A DNA stretch of 34,901 nucleotides from Perkinsus chesapeaki. Taxonomy: Eukaryota; Perkinsozoa; Perkinsida; Perkinsidae. Each line of letters begins with the position of its first letter. Position 1 is the first letter of the stretch. The position numbers and the translations under genes were made by a program. Below, one piece after another: positions 9,797 through 20,898 of this stretch. The notes beneath the pieces are model-generated. The model made no database searches. It saw only the letters and a program-made list of their open reading frames with translations, and was not told the origin of the DNA. Location of the stretch: assembly GCA_013115145.1 (NCBI GenBank), contig JAAPAO010000374.1, positions 1 to 34,901 on the forward strand, written 5' to 3'.

Positions 9797-10630
9797 CCAC
9801 ATACTTATTACTCCTACTCCTTGTCCTACCTTCTTCGCCTGGGGCTCCTCCACTTCAGCCTCCTCCTCCTCCTCGGAGGGTGTTTCTGATTGCATACCAA
9901 CAGACGACGATGCAGGCGATGAGGCATCCAACAGTTCCACTACTTCTACTGGGGATGATGAAGAGGAGGAGGAATGAGATGTTGTCACAATCGGTCGAGC
10001 CAATGACCTTCTCCTTTCCGCCAGCGATTGTCTCATTGCCTCTCGTATCTGTTCCGCGTCAAAACCTTCAGAGTCATCAGACCCACTAGTCTCGGCCATC
10101 GTGGGCTGTTCACAGCTATTTCCTCCACTAGATGCATTCCCTACTATCCCCATCCCTCCTCCTCCATAAGCTGGACCACTTCCTCCACTAGATGCATTCC
10201 CTACTATCCCCATCCCTCCTCCTCCTCCATAAGCTGGACCACTTCCTCCACTAGATGCATTCCCTACTATCCCCATCCCTCCATAAGCTGGACCACTTCC
10301 TCCACTAGATGCATTCCCTACTATTCCCATCCCTCCATAAGCTGGACCACTTCCTCCACTAGATGCATTCCCTATTATCCCCATCCCTCCTCTTCCATAA
10401 GCTGGACCACTTCCTCCACTAGATGCACTGCCCACTGTGGACTCTGACCCAGTAGGCATGGTTTCTCCTTCAGTCCCCTTCCTCTCCCATCGCACAAGCA
10501 GATCAATAAGTTCCTGCTTTCGAAGATAACTGTAATTAGCAAGCCCTCCCGCCTTGGCACGGGCCTTCAACTCCGGCACTTTCATCCGAGTCAACTCCCC
10601 TCTAAGGAGCAGCTCCGGTGAGATGTCCAT
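9782..10630 (-). CDS. SAP-domain protein with Gly/Ser repeats, UIM and SUMO-interacting motif
   Basis: The combination of motifs suggests a nuclear, chromatin-linked ubiquitin or SUMO adaptor; this is inference. From the ATG at 10630 (282 residues) the order is: a SAP motif at about residues 11-46 (LTRMKVPELKARAKAGG... LRKQELIDLL), normally a DNA-binding helix pair; six imperfect units of NASSGGSGPAYGGMGIVG at about 64-165; a ubiquitin-interacting motif at about 191-206 (AEQIREAMRQSLAE, with the A-x-x-x-S core); a poly-Ser run; VEVVELLD at about 228-235, a good SUMO-interacting motif with flanking Ser; a poly-Glu stretch; and a short basic tail. The frame is single-exon. It is set off from the upstream stress-protein gene by about 410 bp. 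The exact family is not recognised. Confidence 0.7.
   Translation of the reverse strand: MDISPELLLRGELTRMKVPELKARAKAGGLANYSYLRKQELIDLLVRWERKGTEGETMPTGSESTVGSASSGGSGPAYGRGGMGIIGNASSGGSGPAYGGMGIVGNASSGGSGPAYGGMGIVGNASSGGSGPAYGGGGGMGIVGNASSGGSGPAYGGGGMGIVGNASSGGNSCEQPTMAETSGSDDSEGFDAEQIREAMRQSLAERRRSLARPIVTTSHSSSSSSSPVEVVELLDASSPASSSVGMQSETPSEEEEEAEVEEPQAKKVGQGVGVISMWTGQR
10120..10432 (-). repeat. Coding minisatellite, period 54-63 bp, six units
   Basis: Units begin (plus coordinates) at 10120, 10180, 10243, 10297, 10351 and 10411 with TTCCTCCACTAGATGCA. All length changes are multiples of 3, from extra CTC/TCC triplets that add Gly codons, so the frame of the SAP protein is kept. Near-identity between units implies recent expansion or homogenisation. 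Confidence 0.9.
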
Positions 10631-11041
10631 ATCAGCGATCAACGAAGAGGGATTACAGCAGGGACTTCAAAGGGGGAAAATAAAAGCCAACAACTGCCAA
10701 CCAGCATCTCCCCCTTCGATGAATGATGCACTCAACCTCATTGATAGAAACATGAAAGAAATACCATACAAAGTTACCTGCCCGCCGCCGCCGCAGCAGA
10801 GCAGCCATAAGACCTGTTTGTGCACGAGTGGACAGCGGCAGTACTATTATTCAACAAAAACTACGATAACAATAGTACCATAAAAAATACAGTTCGATGC
10901 CACCAACCGCCAATGGAGAAACCAACGCCCGAAAACTGCTCGACATAAGTGAGATGTGGGGTTGGCAGATGATAAGATAGCATCAGCAACCTCCAGAATA
11001 GTTTAATCGTACAGAGATCAAGATACTAATAAGAGGAATTC
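10631..11041. other. Intergenic between two minus-strand genes
   Basis: About 410 bp between the stop of the first stress-protein gene (11042) and the SAP gene start. I see no exon or RNA gene. It should hold the 3' UTR of one gene and the promoter of the next. Confidence 0.5.
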
Positions 11042-13489
11042 CTATAACAAAAAGGGAGTAGTAACTGTAGAGAAGGCAGGGGCGACTGGATGAAGTGTTG
11101 GAGTTGATCCACCACTCTCAAAGCCAAGTTTAGCAACCGCTACAGTAACACCTTGAAGGGACCTTTTGCGACCTAAAAACAGGCTGACCAATCCTTCATT
11201 GTTATGCTGATTACCTTTATCAACAAATTGTGTGGTAACTGATCCAAGCTCACCGCTATCAGAATTGTGTCCGCCTCCTACTACTAAAATCGGGGGAGGC
11301 TGGACAGGAAGGGAGGAATGCAGTGAGGATGGTGAGGACCACAGAGATGATGAAGATGATGATGGACTTGAAGGCTTTAGGGATACTAAAAACATAAGCT
11401 GAATCATTACAATACAGAGTATGGCTATGCAGCAGGTAGTAATACACAAACGGTTAAGAAAGGCGACGAAACACTCGATACATCGACAAAGAGCTCATAC
11501 CACCACCCCCCTCCCCCCCCCTGCCATCCCTACTGCCATTCCTCTCAGCTGTACTCAGTAGTTCATCTTGTACATGCATCCTATCGGTTGGATTACCCAT
11601 CTTTAATGTAACCTTTATACCAGGATTCCTAGCTGCCATCTTCTGTACCATGTCCTGTACGGACTTCAGTAAAACCGTACCTAACAGACGCGCAGTTGGG
11701 GGGGGGATGAGACTAATTCTTGAGCCCGCCAAGCTATATGGAGCAAAGTGTATTCCGGTTACCAAAAGAGTTCAATTTCATATGATACAACCAATCTGAT
11801 GCTGGCAATACTAAATGACCGCACCTCCGGTGTGTTATGTCCAAGACGGCATATGTGAGGGCCTTCTTCGTTGGTCCCTTTCTACCCCTCTATTTGTAAC
11901 ACCGTTACTATCCTTCCCAACATCATTTGGCCCATCATCACCAATCCGTAACATTCGGATAAAGACAACGGGAAATCCGAGCCTGGACTCGACTACAAAC
12001 TAGTATAGTGCAAGCTATCAGTATACCCCCCGAAAGTGAGTCCATCGTTACTTTTATATCCAATCGATAATATATCATCCTGTTGACCAAACTGCCAAGG
12101 CTGCACTGGTATCTAATAATACCACTCATCCCTTCTATCATCCTTACTATTTATTACATAAATAATAGAGATATTAGCCCCCCGGCCATCACCAGCAGCA
12201 GTTGCCAAAGCAAAGGCCATCGACAATGCCCTTAGTGCCCCCTCGAGGTCCCTAGCACCGACCCCCACTACAAACTGAACACAATCACAACCCCGCTGCA
12301 AAACGCTGCCGCCTCCCCCCTTTATTACATCACGGACCACTGATGACTGCAGCGCAAGCTCAGAGCGTGCTATTATAACGTTACCAGCGCATCTAGAAAC
12401 CTACAAGAGAATCCCTTGCCGGGATAGGGTAATAGAACAGCTACCATTTCCCGATGCCTGGTATCAGTCTTGCCAGAGTCCCCAATGACCAGAAATCGGC
12501 AGTGCCTCGACAACTCCGCCGCAATTGGTACTATAGAAGGACAAGGCGGACGAATAGTCATCTCAAACTCGACACCAGGATTCACCGCCTCGGCCTGAGA
12601 TGCAGTTACCTAGCTACAGCGTTGCCGCTATCTACCCTCTTCATAGAGCGCATGGAGAAGTCCGCGGCTTGCTGGGGAGTCCCCTTGTTAAAATGCACTC
12701 CCAATACTCTTCGCCCCTGTGGCGTTAATCGTAGGCCCCAGTCGATAACACAGTCCAGGTTCTCCGAGCTGAGCAAGAGTATCTGACAATCACACTGCAA
12801 CACGCTAAATAATGGTTGCCTTTTTCCCTTCCAATCCCCAAAACAGCTGCCAATTTACAATGAAAATGGCACAAATCTATCCCATGTTCTTACTACCTAC
12901 ATTATGCGACATTTACAAAACCGTGCTAGTGGGCGGGGGTAAAAATGAGGCGGTATTGTAAGTATTGTGAGTTGATCCCTCCTCCTTTTCTCTTCAATTC
13001 TCCGTACTACATTACCCCTAATAACTCGGCGTAAGAGCTATACTTTACCCAACTTTCGTGCTTGTGTAATTCCTGTCAAGGTCCCACTCTAGCATAGCCT
13101 TTCTAGTGCCGCCCAACAATGCGAAGACAGTGTAAATACCCCCACCAGCACTCACACTATAATAGTCAGAACAGTTTGGCGGATTGGGATCACCCAGCAC
13201 TGCTCTGACCCCGAGAAGTGGATACCCTTCGGGAGGGTTCGATAGGAAGCCTGACAATTGCCCACCACTGTCCAAATTATCATCTATCTTTTCCTTACTC
13301 CCGCCTCCAGTGTACACTTCAGGGACTGTTACTACCACATTAGGCCGCCTTCTACTTGTAGTCAGCTTCTTTCCAGCTATCACAGGGATTGCAGGCGGCA
13401 ATAATGACGCAGGGGGCGGAGGCTCAGCTTCGGTAGTTACGTCATCCCCGCTCGGCTCCTCTTCCCCAGTGGACTTCGGAGCTGTATCT
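11042..13489 (-). CDS. Tandem universal stress protein (USP) domain protein, copy A
   Basis: The gene encodes two USP-type nucleotide-binding folds after a Pro-rich N-terminus. USP1 starts ILLLSSEN (exon from 12782), with VLGVHFNKGT as strand 2. It then has CPSIVPIAAELSRH and the glycine loop FLVIGDSGKTDTR, ending CAGNVIIARSEL. USP2 starts FVVGVGARDLEGALRALSMA, then ISIIYVI, PGIKVTLKMGNPTDRM, and ILVVGGGHNSDSGELGSV with the final strand VTVAVAK. Supported introns include 12783-13155 (373 nt, GTGAGT donor), one of about 44 nt near 12615, one of about 44 nt near 12410, and one of about 45 nt near 11200 after VDKG. The last is shared in position with copy B. No ATG is present in the exon at 13156-13489, which begins at an acceptor, so the start lies in 13490-13786. 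The biochemical role of protist USPs is not established. Confidence 0.65.
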
Positions 13490-13786
13490 TAATTACAATA
13501 AATCACAACATAATTATCAACAAGCGTATCAGCGCGTAAAATGAAGATATTTCCTCCTCTGCGGCGATAGCAACAGATAAGCCCCTTGAAATCGACCAAT
13601 ATATTAGCTTTAAATCAAGCTGAGACGATCAGCTTGTACGGAAGAGCAATCGCCATACCGAGTCGGTATTACCGACATACTGTTTAGTCTAGCAGAAACC
13701 CATACCACATCTACTCCTTGTGAGAACGCCTTCCGACGGGCCTTGTCTCAATTCAGAAATTCTCTTCAACCGCTATCCATGCGTTC
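13490..13786 (-). promoter_or_regulatory. Promoter or 5' region of USP copy A, with interlocked palindromes
   Basis: This 297-bp gap lies between the stop of copy B and the first recognised exon of copy A. It must hold the start of copy A. One option is ATGG before GTTTCTGC, near 13692, which would join in frame to the 13489 acceptor as M-D-T-A-P-K. Two 15-bp palindromes interlock here: ATACCGA-G-TCGGTAT (13655-13669) and GTCGGTA-T-TACCGAC (13662-13676). Confidence 0.4.
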
Positions 13787-16700
13787 TTATGTTGCACCAT
13801 AAAGTATATCACCTTGTTCATCATCAACTTCTCCTTCTTTCTCTTCTCCCAGATACGATATGACTGGATGCTGATGTGGTGATACCAAGCTAAGGGCCTC
13901 CTTAGCAACTGCTACACTCACACAGTGGAGATACTTATCTCGGCCTAACCTTAGCCATACCGCACCTTATCATTCCTCTATTACCTTTATCAACCATATG
14001 GCTCGCCACAGAGCCCAGCTCTCCACTATCAATATTATGACCACCGCCAAGTACAAGTAAAGGTGGAGAGCGATACATGCATCCCCCCACAGTACCGCTG
14101 TCAGAGTCCGCTATGCTAGGCATACGCAGGGGAACTAACAAGCAAAGGGAGTTGTTAAGGAAAGAAGAAGCCCAGAAGATCTTCGAGGAGGCTGTCGAGG
14201 TAGAAGTCCCCAGCTTCAGGGTGTCCGAAATTATCCACTCTGTAAGCAATACACCATTTGACCATTAATAATTTATTCAACACTAGAATGCCCCGAGCAA
14301 CGAAACCCGGGCGTCTATCCTTCCCACGATCCAACGAAACCATACAGTTTTACATTTACACTCGAAACCACCATCCCCCTCCTCCCCCCTGCCATCCCTA
14401 CTGCCATTCCTCTCTGCTGTACTCAGTAGTTCATCTTGTACATGCATTCTATCTGTTGGATTACCCATCTTCAAAGTAACCTTTATACCAGGATGCTGCG
14501 ACTGCAACCTCGCCAGATCATCCTGCACCGAACTCAACATCTGTGCACCTAATCAGACACACTTCCCCTGTGATCATATAGTTTATAGTATTCAATTAAA
14601 CAGTTACTATATATTACATATATGACGTTAGTATTATTAGTTACTATATATTACAGTCGACATATACTATTAATGACCATTTATATGCTACTAAATAATT
14701 GGTACTAATATTATACTGTAACAAAGTAAACGATACCGCATTGATATATACATAGTGAATAGTATTATTTATACTGTTAGCTATGTATGTCTCACAGCCC
14801 TCTAGGCCCTCTCAACTGCAACTTACTTTTATATCCAATCGACAATATATCCTCCTCCTGCCCGAACTGCCACGGCTGCACTGGTATCTGCCACACACGC
14901 CTATGTCCCTCCTATTCATACCGCTCCTTCCACTACATATATAATAGACACCCTAGCTCCTCTAGCTTCACCAGTAGTACTCGATGCCAAGGAAAATGCC
15001 ATAGATAGCGCCCGTCTAGCACCCTCCTGATCTCGGGCACCAACTCCAACGATGAACTAAATTCCGACTAAGCCAACACAACGGTGATAAGCCTTTACAT
15101 CTCGTATTGATGGTGCCTCCAGTGGCAACTCTGACCTCGCTATCACCACATTACCGGAACACTTCTCCACCTATCCATGCCAGCAGTCCTCCTCAGTGTA
15201 CTAGTACTACTACCATTTTCTTATAACGTGTATCTGTCCTCCCAGAGTCCCCCATAACCAATAGAGAGCAATGTCGAGACAATTCCACAGCTATCGGTAC
15301 TATAGATGGACAAGGTGGACGTATACTCATTTCAAAGGCGGCATGTGGGTTCACGTCACGTGCCTGCAGGCCACAAATGAGCAATGATGGAAAGGCCCAT
15401 CGCGAACTATTCTGCCTACTGGGGAAGGCCAACTTACCTTCTACTCGTTGGTAAACGCTACAGGACTGTTACAATCTATCCACTACGTACCCACGTTCGC
15501 GCTTAGGTAGCGTGCTACCATTTTACTACACACAAACAGCGGTATAAAATAATGAAGACATATAGAGCAAGTCAGGAAGTGTACTTCAGTGCATTCAAGA
15601 GGTGTCCAGGTTCACGCCGCACATCATCTAAAGTACTCTCCCACCCCCTTCCTTAATCATTACCCTTCTTCGAGCTGCCATGTATATCTCAGCGGCCTGT
15701 GCTTCAGTTCCCCTATTAAAATGTATAGCCAAAACATTTCTTCCTCTACCAACCAATCGCATACCCCAATCAACAACAATCTTCCAGTTCTCCGAGCTCA
15801 ACAACAGTATCTATCAAGCCATGCCTCAAGCACCCATCCGCCCAAACAACCTTACTGCGTGATAATCGGACAGATTAGGAGGGTTCGGATCCCTGAGAAT
15901 TGACCGCACTCCCAACAACGGCAACTGCTGCTGCTGTTTCCTCTTCGACTCTGCTGTGATGTTACCTACGACCACCTCCACACTACTCCTCCTCATCACC
16001 TAAAGTGTAGTACGTTCAGCAACTATGGCAGCCACACTCATTTTAGTGACCGCGCTGCCGCCAGTACTGGCCTCGAAGAATCCAGCTGGATGAGGAACCT
16101 TCCTTAGCATCTCCAATAGCCTTTCCACAGTGTTGGCCAGCAAGCTGCCGCCAGCTCTAGTAGATTTGTTATCGCCATTTAGACGTATAAGGCCGAATGG
16201 AAGAGAGATAACCTGAAAACACTAATACTTAGTAATAAAGTAGTAGCACTTGGTACTGGACAAGGCAACAACTGCTGTTGCACATTTCTATTATATACGA
16301 CTTGGATTTACCGCTCACTGAGCTAGTTATTCAATACACATAATAGGCCACTCCAGGGAAGCCGTTTATCATGGGATGAGAGGAGGAGCAGGCATCCGAC
16401 CACCACCGCCAGCACATTACCTGCTCATCATCAGCCAGCAGCTCGCTAAGTGCCGTCTTGGTAGGACAGATAGACTGACAATAGGAAGATGTGAGGCATA
16501 CCGCCGCCACCGCCGCCAACCTCACCTTACCAAGCTCTCAAGTGGCAGCGGCTTCAGCGACTCCGGTAACCACTCCCGCTTGCTATTAACCTTCATACAT
16601 TCACACTTGGTGCGTACTGAGGTCACCACCCTGCCATGAAAGGCCACCTTCTCGTATACAGGGTCTCCAGCAGCATTGGTCTCAACAGACGCAAGGCCAC

Positions 16701-17739
16701 AAAGATGCAACACTCCCAAACTAAAAGTAGGGGCCTTCTCTACTACACCTGATCAACAGCAGCAGCAGCAGCCATCATCACTAACAAGACTCCTCACCGA
16801 AGGCTTACATCGACGCTTAGATCTCAACATAAACTGCACTGCAGTGTCCAAAGCTCCCTGGCTACCTCTACCATTGCCACATACCAATATAATCAAGACT
16901 CTCGATGGGAACTTCATATCAAACCTCCGCCTCGTCGGGAGATGAGACAAATCATCCTTTACACAGAACGATGGCCTGTCCTCCCGCATGCCTGAGAATT
17001 GGAATATAACAACACTGCCTTTTGAGAGCCACCCGCCAGCAGCAACAGCAGCAGTCTTATATCTACCCTCTACAAGGCCAGAACGCTTTCTAGTACTAAC
17101 ATAGGGACTTCGTATCATTCCTAATATACCATACTATAATACTGACACTATTCACAGCGTAGCGATTCAGCTGAGTTATTCCTACACATGTCTTTGGTAA
17201 ATTCTAAACCGACCATCTCTCTACCATCTAAACATGCCTCCCACCAAAGCCATTCATAGAATCACATCAATACCCTTGGAATCTCAACATCACTCTCCAC
17301 CACACTGTCCTCAGTATTACACTCGACTATATGACTGTGGCAATCAGAAATCAACAAATAACGAGTAATACAGTCCCGGTTAGTCAAGTTCTCATTAAAA
17401 GGTAATACAGTCCCGCTTAGTCAAGTCCTCTTTAAAAGGTAATAAAGTCCCGCTTAGTCAAGTTCTCATTAAAAGGTAATAAAGTCCCGCTTAGTCAAGT
17501 TCTCATTAAAAGGTAATAAAGTCCCGCTTAGTCAAGTCCTCTTTAAAAGGTAATAAAGTCCCGCTTAGTCAAGTTCTCACTAAAAGGTAATAAAGTCCTC
17601 TATTAACCATTGTTAACTTACCACATCCAACACATACATGTCTCTTAGAACTATCCTTATCTATCCACTGGCCAACCTGAGGGCTACCAGTAGTTGTAGA
17701 GGATGTACTTAAGCTACTCGGTCTTAATGGCTTATACAT
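13787..17739 (-). CDS. Tandem universal stress protein domain protein, copy B, with N-terminal extension
   Basis: This is a paralogue of copy A lying directly upstream on the same strand. Shared blocks are LLGVRSILRDPNPPN, ILLLSSENW with VLAIHFNRGT, FEMSIRPPCPSIVPIA, LLVMGDSGRTDTRY, FIVGVGARDQEGARRALSMA, PGIKVTLKMGNPTDRM, LVLGGGHNIDSGELGSV, and an intron after VDKG leading to SVAVAKE. It is longer at the N-terminus. Exon 1 (ATG 17739 to about 17618) ends in HVCVGCG at a strong GTAAGT donor. Exon 2 starts at about 17118 after an intron of about 500 nt that holds a minisatellite. It encodes RVLIILVCGNGRGSQGAL, which looks like the start of a third USP fold. An intron of about 33 nt near 16760 carries five CTG repeats. 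The region 15990-16500 is only partly resolved. The stop is at 13787. Confidence 0.6.
14602..14655. repeat. 17-bp direct repeat in AT-rich intron of USP copy B
   Basis: AGTTACTATATATTACA occurs at 14602-14618 and again at 14639-14655, within an intron spanning roughly 14550-14820. The surrounding 200 bp is very AT-rich. No coding potential is seen. Confidence 0.6.
17364..17599. repeat. 37-bp minisatellite, 6.4 copies, in intron 1 of USP copy B
   Basis: Units start at 17364, 17401, 17438, 17475, 17512 and 17549, with a partial copy from 17586. Each contains TAATAAAGTCCCGCTTAGTC. Two variants alternate in the second half: GTTCTCATT (units 1, 3, 4; GTTCTCACT in 6) and GTCCTCTTT (units 2, 5). 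There are no spacers, so it is not a CRISPR array. It lies between the GTAAGT donor near 17617 and the acceptor near 17120. Confidence 0.9.
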
Positions 17740-17984
17740 AACAGCAGCCAACTAAATAGGAGCAGCAGCCACCGTCATCCTCCCAAATAGTATTATTAAC
17801 CACACTTACTGCAGCACAACTCAACTACTATTCAAAACTATTAAGTGTCTAGTCCGCGAAACTAATAGTAGCACCACACCGACAATCGACGACGAATCGA
17901 CGACGACGAGAACAATAAAACCACATCCTTCCTCAGCTACTTATAACGGATAACAGTAACCTCAAAAATACTCTTCGACACTTC
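17740..17984. other. Short intergenic region
   Basis: This lies between the USP copy B start and the PDI stop, both on the minus strand. It contains CGACGACGAATCGACGACG near 17887. No gene is seen. Confidence 0.5.
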
Positions 17985-19501
17985 TTACAACTCCTCACCC
18001 TTCTCAACCTCGGCCTCCTTCTCATCAGTCTTGCCCGCGGCAATACGCTCCTTCAAGCCATCAGCATTAGAGTGATGCTTCTTGATCCACTTCCAGATAC
18101 CCTTGGCATCACGAGGACCGTCGTACTTCACGGGCTCGGTCTCGCCAGCCTTGATATAGTAAAGAGTCGGGAAACCGTCCCATGAGATGCTCTCAACAGG
18201 AGAATCGTTAGCTGTGCCATCCATTTTGGCGAGCATAACCATGTCCTCAACACCCTCCTTGGCGATCTTCTTGGCCACCTTCTCGTACTCAGGAGCGAGC
18301 TTCTTGCAGTGACCGCACCAAGGGGCGTAGATCTCGAAAAGAACATCCTTATCACTCTGGAAGACATCACCTTCAAGAGTTGAGCCAACAACAACATGAA
18401 CAGGCTCATCCTGAGAGCTCGGGAATGGCTCAGACTTGAGAGTCGGCTCAATAGTACCATCGAGGACACCCTGGAGGAACTCCTCGATCTTCGGGGCTGT
18501 CATCTCACCAGTGTAAAGATACTTCATCTTATCACCAGCCTTCTTGTTGACAGCAAGAGTGGGCAACTCGGTCACGCCAAGCATACCCTCGATAGCGCTC
18601 TTGAACTGAACGGTATCAATATAGGTGAAAGCAAACTTGTCAGAGAACTTCTTTGCAACCTCGTTAATGGTGGGACGGAACTCATTGGCAACCTTCTCAA
18701 GGTCATCACTGGACTCCTGCTCGAAGCAGCCCCAGACGAGTCCCTTGCCAGAAGACATGTACTTGCCATAAGACTCGCCATCAAGAGGACCGAAGACGGG
18801 AAGATCATGATCATCAAGGCACTTCTTGAGACCATCGAAAGTGAGATCCTCGCAAACAACAGGCTCCTCACCCTTATGCTGAATTGTAACACTGGCCTTC
18901 TCAGCATCCTTGTTGGGAACGTGGACGAAGGTGAAATCGCTTCTCTTTCGGGAGGCAACCTCTTCAAAATCTGTAGAGGCTTCCTTGCCCTCATAGATGC
19001 ACAAAGGCTTGCTGCCGGCCTCCTCCTCGGCGAGCTTGCGGGACGAAGCCTCCTTGACAGCGGGGCCAGTCATATCGGTGACCCACTCGGTGATCTCGCT
19101 AGCAGTTCGTCCACCACCATACTCAGACTTGTCACCATCGACGAACCAGTAGAGAGTAGGGTAACCACGGATGCCGTACTTCTCGGCCATCTGCTTGTGC
19201 TCGGTGGCATCGATCTCACCAAGAGCAACCTTCTCCTCGCCGATCTTCTCGGCCAAATCAGCAGCGGCCTGCTCGAACTCGGGGGCAAGCTTCTTGCAGT
19301 GACCGCACCAGGGAGCGTAGAACTTCACGAGCGCATACCTGCAGGTACAACAATGAGCAAACGAGCTTCTTTTAATGCTTACTTATGCTCCTTAACAAAG
19401 TCCTCCATGTTATCATCAGTCAACTGATGGACCTTCGAGTCCGATTCAGCAGCGAATGCTACGGCAGCGAGTGCTGCGAAAAATTGAATGAATTTTCCCA
19501 T
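17985..19501 (-). CDS. PDI: Protein disulfide isomerase, two-exon
   Basis: PDI forms and shuffles disulfides in the ER lumen. Exon 1 (19383-19501) starts MGKFIQFFAALAAVAFAAES, a clear signal peptide. Intron 19339-19382 (44 nt, GTAAGC...CTGCAG) joins in phase 2. Exon 2 (17985-19338) carries the rest, giving 490 residues, the usual PDI length. The order is a-b-b'-a': two thioredoxin domains with APWCGHCKKLAPE motifs (near residues 50 and 390) flank two inactive ones. The C-terminus is acidic and ends KGEEL, an unusual variant of KDEL. Codon usage is clean and GC-rich, as expected of a highly expressed gene. It lies head-to-head with the methyltransferase gene. Confidence 0.95.
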
Positions 19502-19760
19502 GATAAAAGACAATAAAAAGTTGTCCTAAAAACAGCAACTTTATACAGCTGAGATCCACCTTGTACACTGCTAGAACGCCAACCATCACACCACGCTGTA
19601 GCGCTAGGGACAGGACGACACAATCCAGTACAGATTCTCCATTTGTGCAACGAATTTACCTTTTCTTACGGCACGCGTACGGCATCCTTGTGTGCACGCG
19701 TACCGATAGACTCGCCCGCCCAAAAATCTTCACCGTGGAGATTATTGTGGTTGACGCAGA
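19502..19760. promoter_or_regulatory. Shared divergent promoter region of PDI and methyltransferase
   Basis: The 259 bp between two divergent ATGs must hold both promoters. GCACGCGTAC is repeated directly at about 19671-19680 and 19694-19703, 23 bp apart, each containing the palindrome ACGCGT. These are candidate binding sites for a shared regulator. Confidence 0.4.
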
Positions 19761-20898
19761 ATGGCCGCCGCCTCCGCTCCCCGGGAGCATCGCTCTGCTG
19801 ATGGTGTCCTACGCAAATTTAACACCAGTTCTAAGCAATGGGAAGTCGTACAAGAGGATCAACAACACAATAATGAAGACAACTGTAATACAGTGGCACA
19901 ACTGCATTCCTCATACCGACTTTTCCTCGGATCGCCAATGCAGGAGTTACTCTTCAGGCACGTCCTCACGGGACGAAGGAGCACCTTTGCTGGCTCTCCC
20001 TGGAAAACAATACCCTTTCCAGTACGATGGCAAAGACTTCCAAATAAATGGCAAATTCATTCGATTGCCAAATGGTGAGGAATCACGCCGACACCCAGAG
20101 GACCAGCAAGATGCCGATACGGCCGATTCGGTCTGGGACAGCTCAGTGGTGCGCTCCGAGGCTTCGGTGACGTGAAGAGTTTTGTCTATTCCCAGGTACT
20201 CGCTAAGCTTATAGAGCACAATCCTACACTAGTAAAAGGGAAACGAGTGCTTGAGCTTGGCAGTGGTGGGCCAAGATACTCTCTAGAATGGTTTTAGTCA
20301 TCCCTTCAAGGTACCGGACTTGGTGGCATATCAGCCGCCCTGTGTGGTGGTAAACAAGTTACACTCACTGACTTGCCTTATGCAATGCCTTTGCTCAATA
20401 GGAGCATCACACTTAATGGCGTTGGTGATGTAGTCCGAGCAGAGGTGCTCGACTGGGCCAATCCTCCGAACACCGCACTGCATCCACGGTAAGGCAGTGG
20501 CCCCAGCATAACTAGTAAAAATTCACCACACGGTATGGTTTTTGTGGGAACTGTATCATTCACACATTCGGGCCCCGAGGTGGGGAAGTCCGCTTCAACG
20601 TTTCCCATCGGACCTTCCCGATCACCCCTACAGGTTCGATCTAATCATCGCCTCGGACGTCATATGGTTAGAAAGCCTCGTCCCCTTGCTGGCTAACATC
20701 ATAGCTGAGAAGGAGCTCGTACCGCTGCTCATGGTGCATCAGACAAGGAGCACTCGATGCGATCAGCTCTTCAAAGATTTGCTCAAAGCACGGGGCTTTA
20801 GGATCGACAAGTTGGAGGAGCGGCTGAAGCATCCTTACTTCCTCGGTGACTTATTTCATATTCGAGCGTTTCTTATAGACACCGAGTGTAAAGAATAA
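19761..20898 (+). CDS. Family-16 (METTL21-like) SAM-dependent methyltransferase, five exons
   Basis: This family methylates lysines on chaperones and translation factors; the substrate here cannot be told. Exons are 19761-19847, 19894-20148, 20196-20265, 20311-20488 and 20634-20898, with introns of 46, 47, 45 and 145 nt, all GT-AG, and an exact frame giving 284 residues. VWDSSVVLAKLIE precedes the SAM-binding motif I VLELGSGTGLGGISAALCG, which is split by intron 3 after the Ser. TLTDLP is motif post-I, and FDLIIASDVIW is the family-16 D-V-I-W signature. The N-terminus (MAAASAPREHRSADG) is short and not obviously a targeting signal. It shares a divergent promoter with PDI and ends 243 bp before the convergent exonuclease gene. 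Confidence 0.9.

Noticed and set aside
10028-10447. Plus-strand repetitive frame rich in SSTRCIPYYPHP
   Set aside because: It is the complement of the Gly/Ser minisatellite; the minus frame carries the SAP, UIM and SIM motifs.
13045-13155. Coding extension of the USP copy A exon (AMLEWDLDRNY...)
   Set aside because: A GTGAGT donor at 13155 and the parallel junction in copy B place this stretch in an intron.
17364-17599. CRISPR-like repeat array
   Set aside because: The 37-bp units are head-to-tail with no spacers, in a eukaryotic intron. It is a minisatellite.
18396-19427. Long plus-strand open frame opposite PDI
   Set aside because: It is the antisense shadow of the GC-rich PDI exon; the minus frame has the conserved domains.
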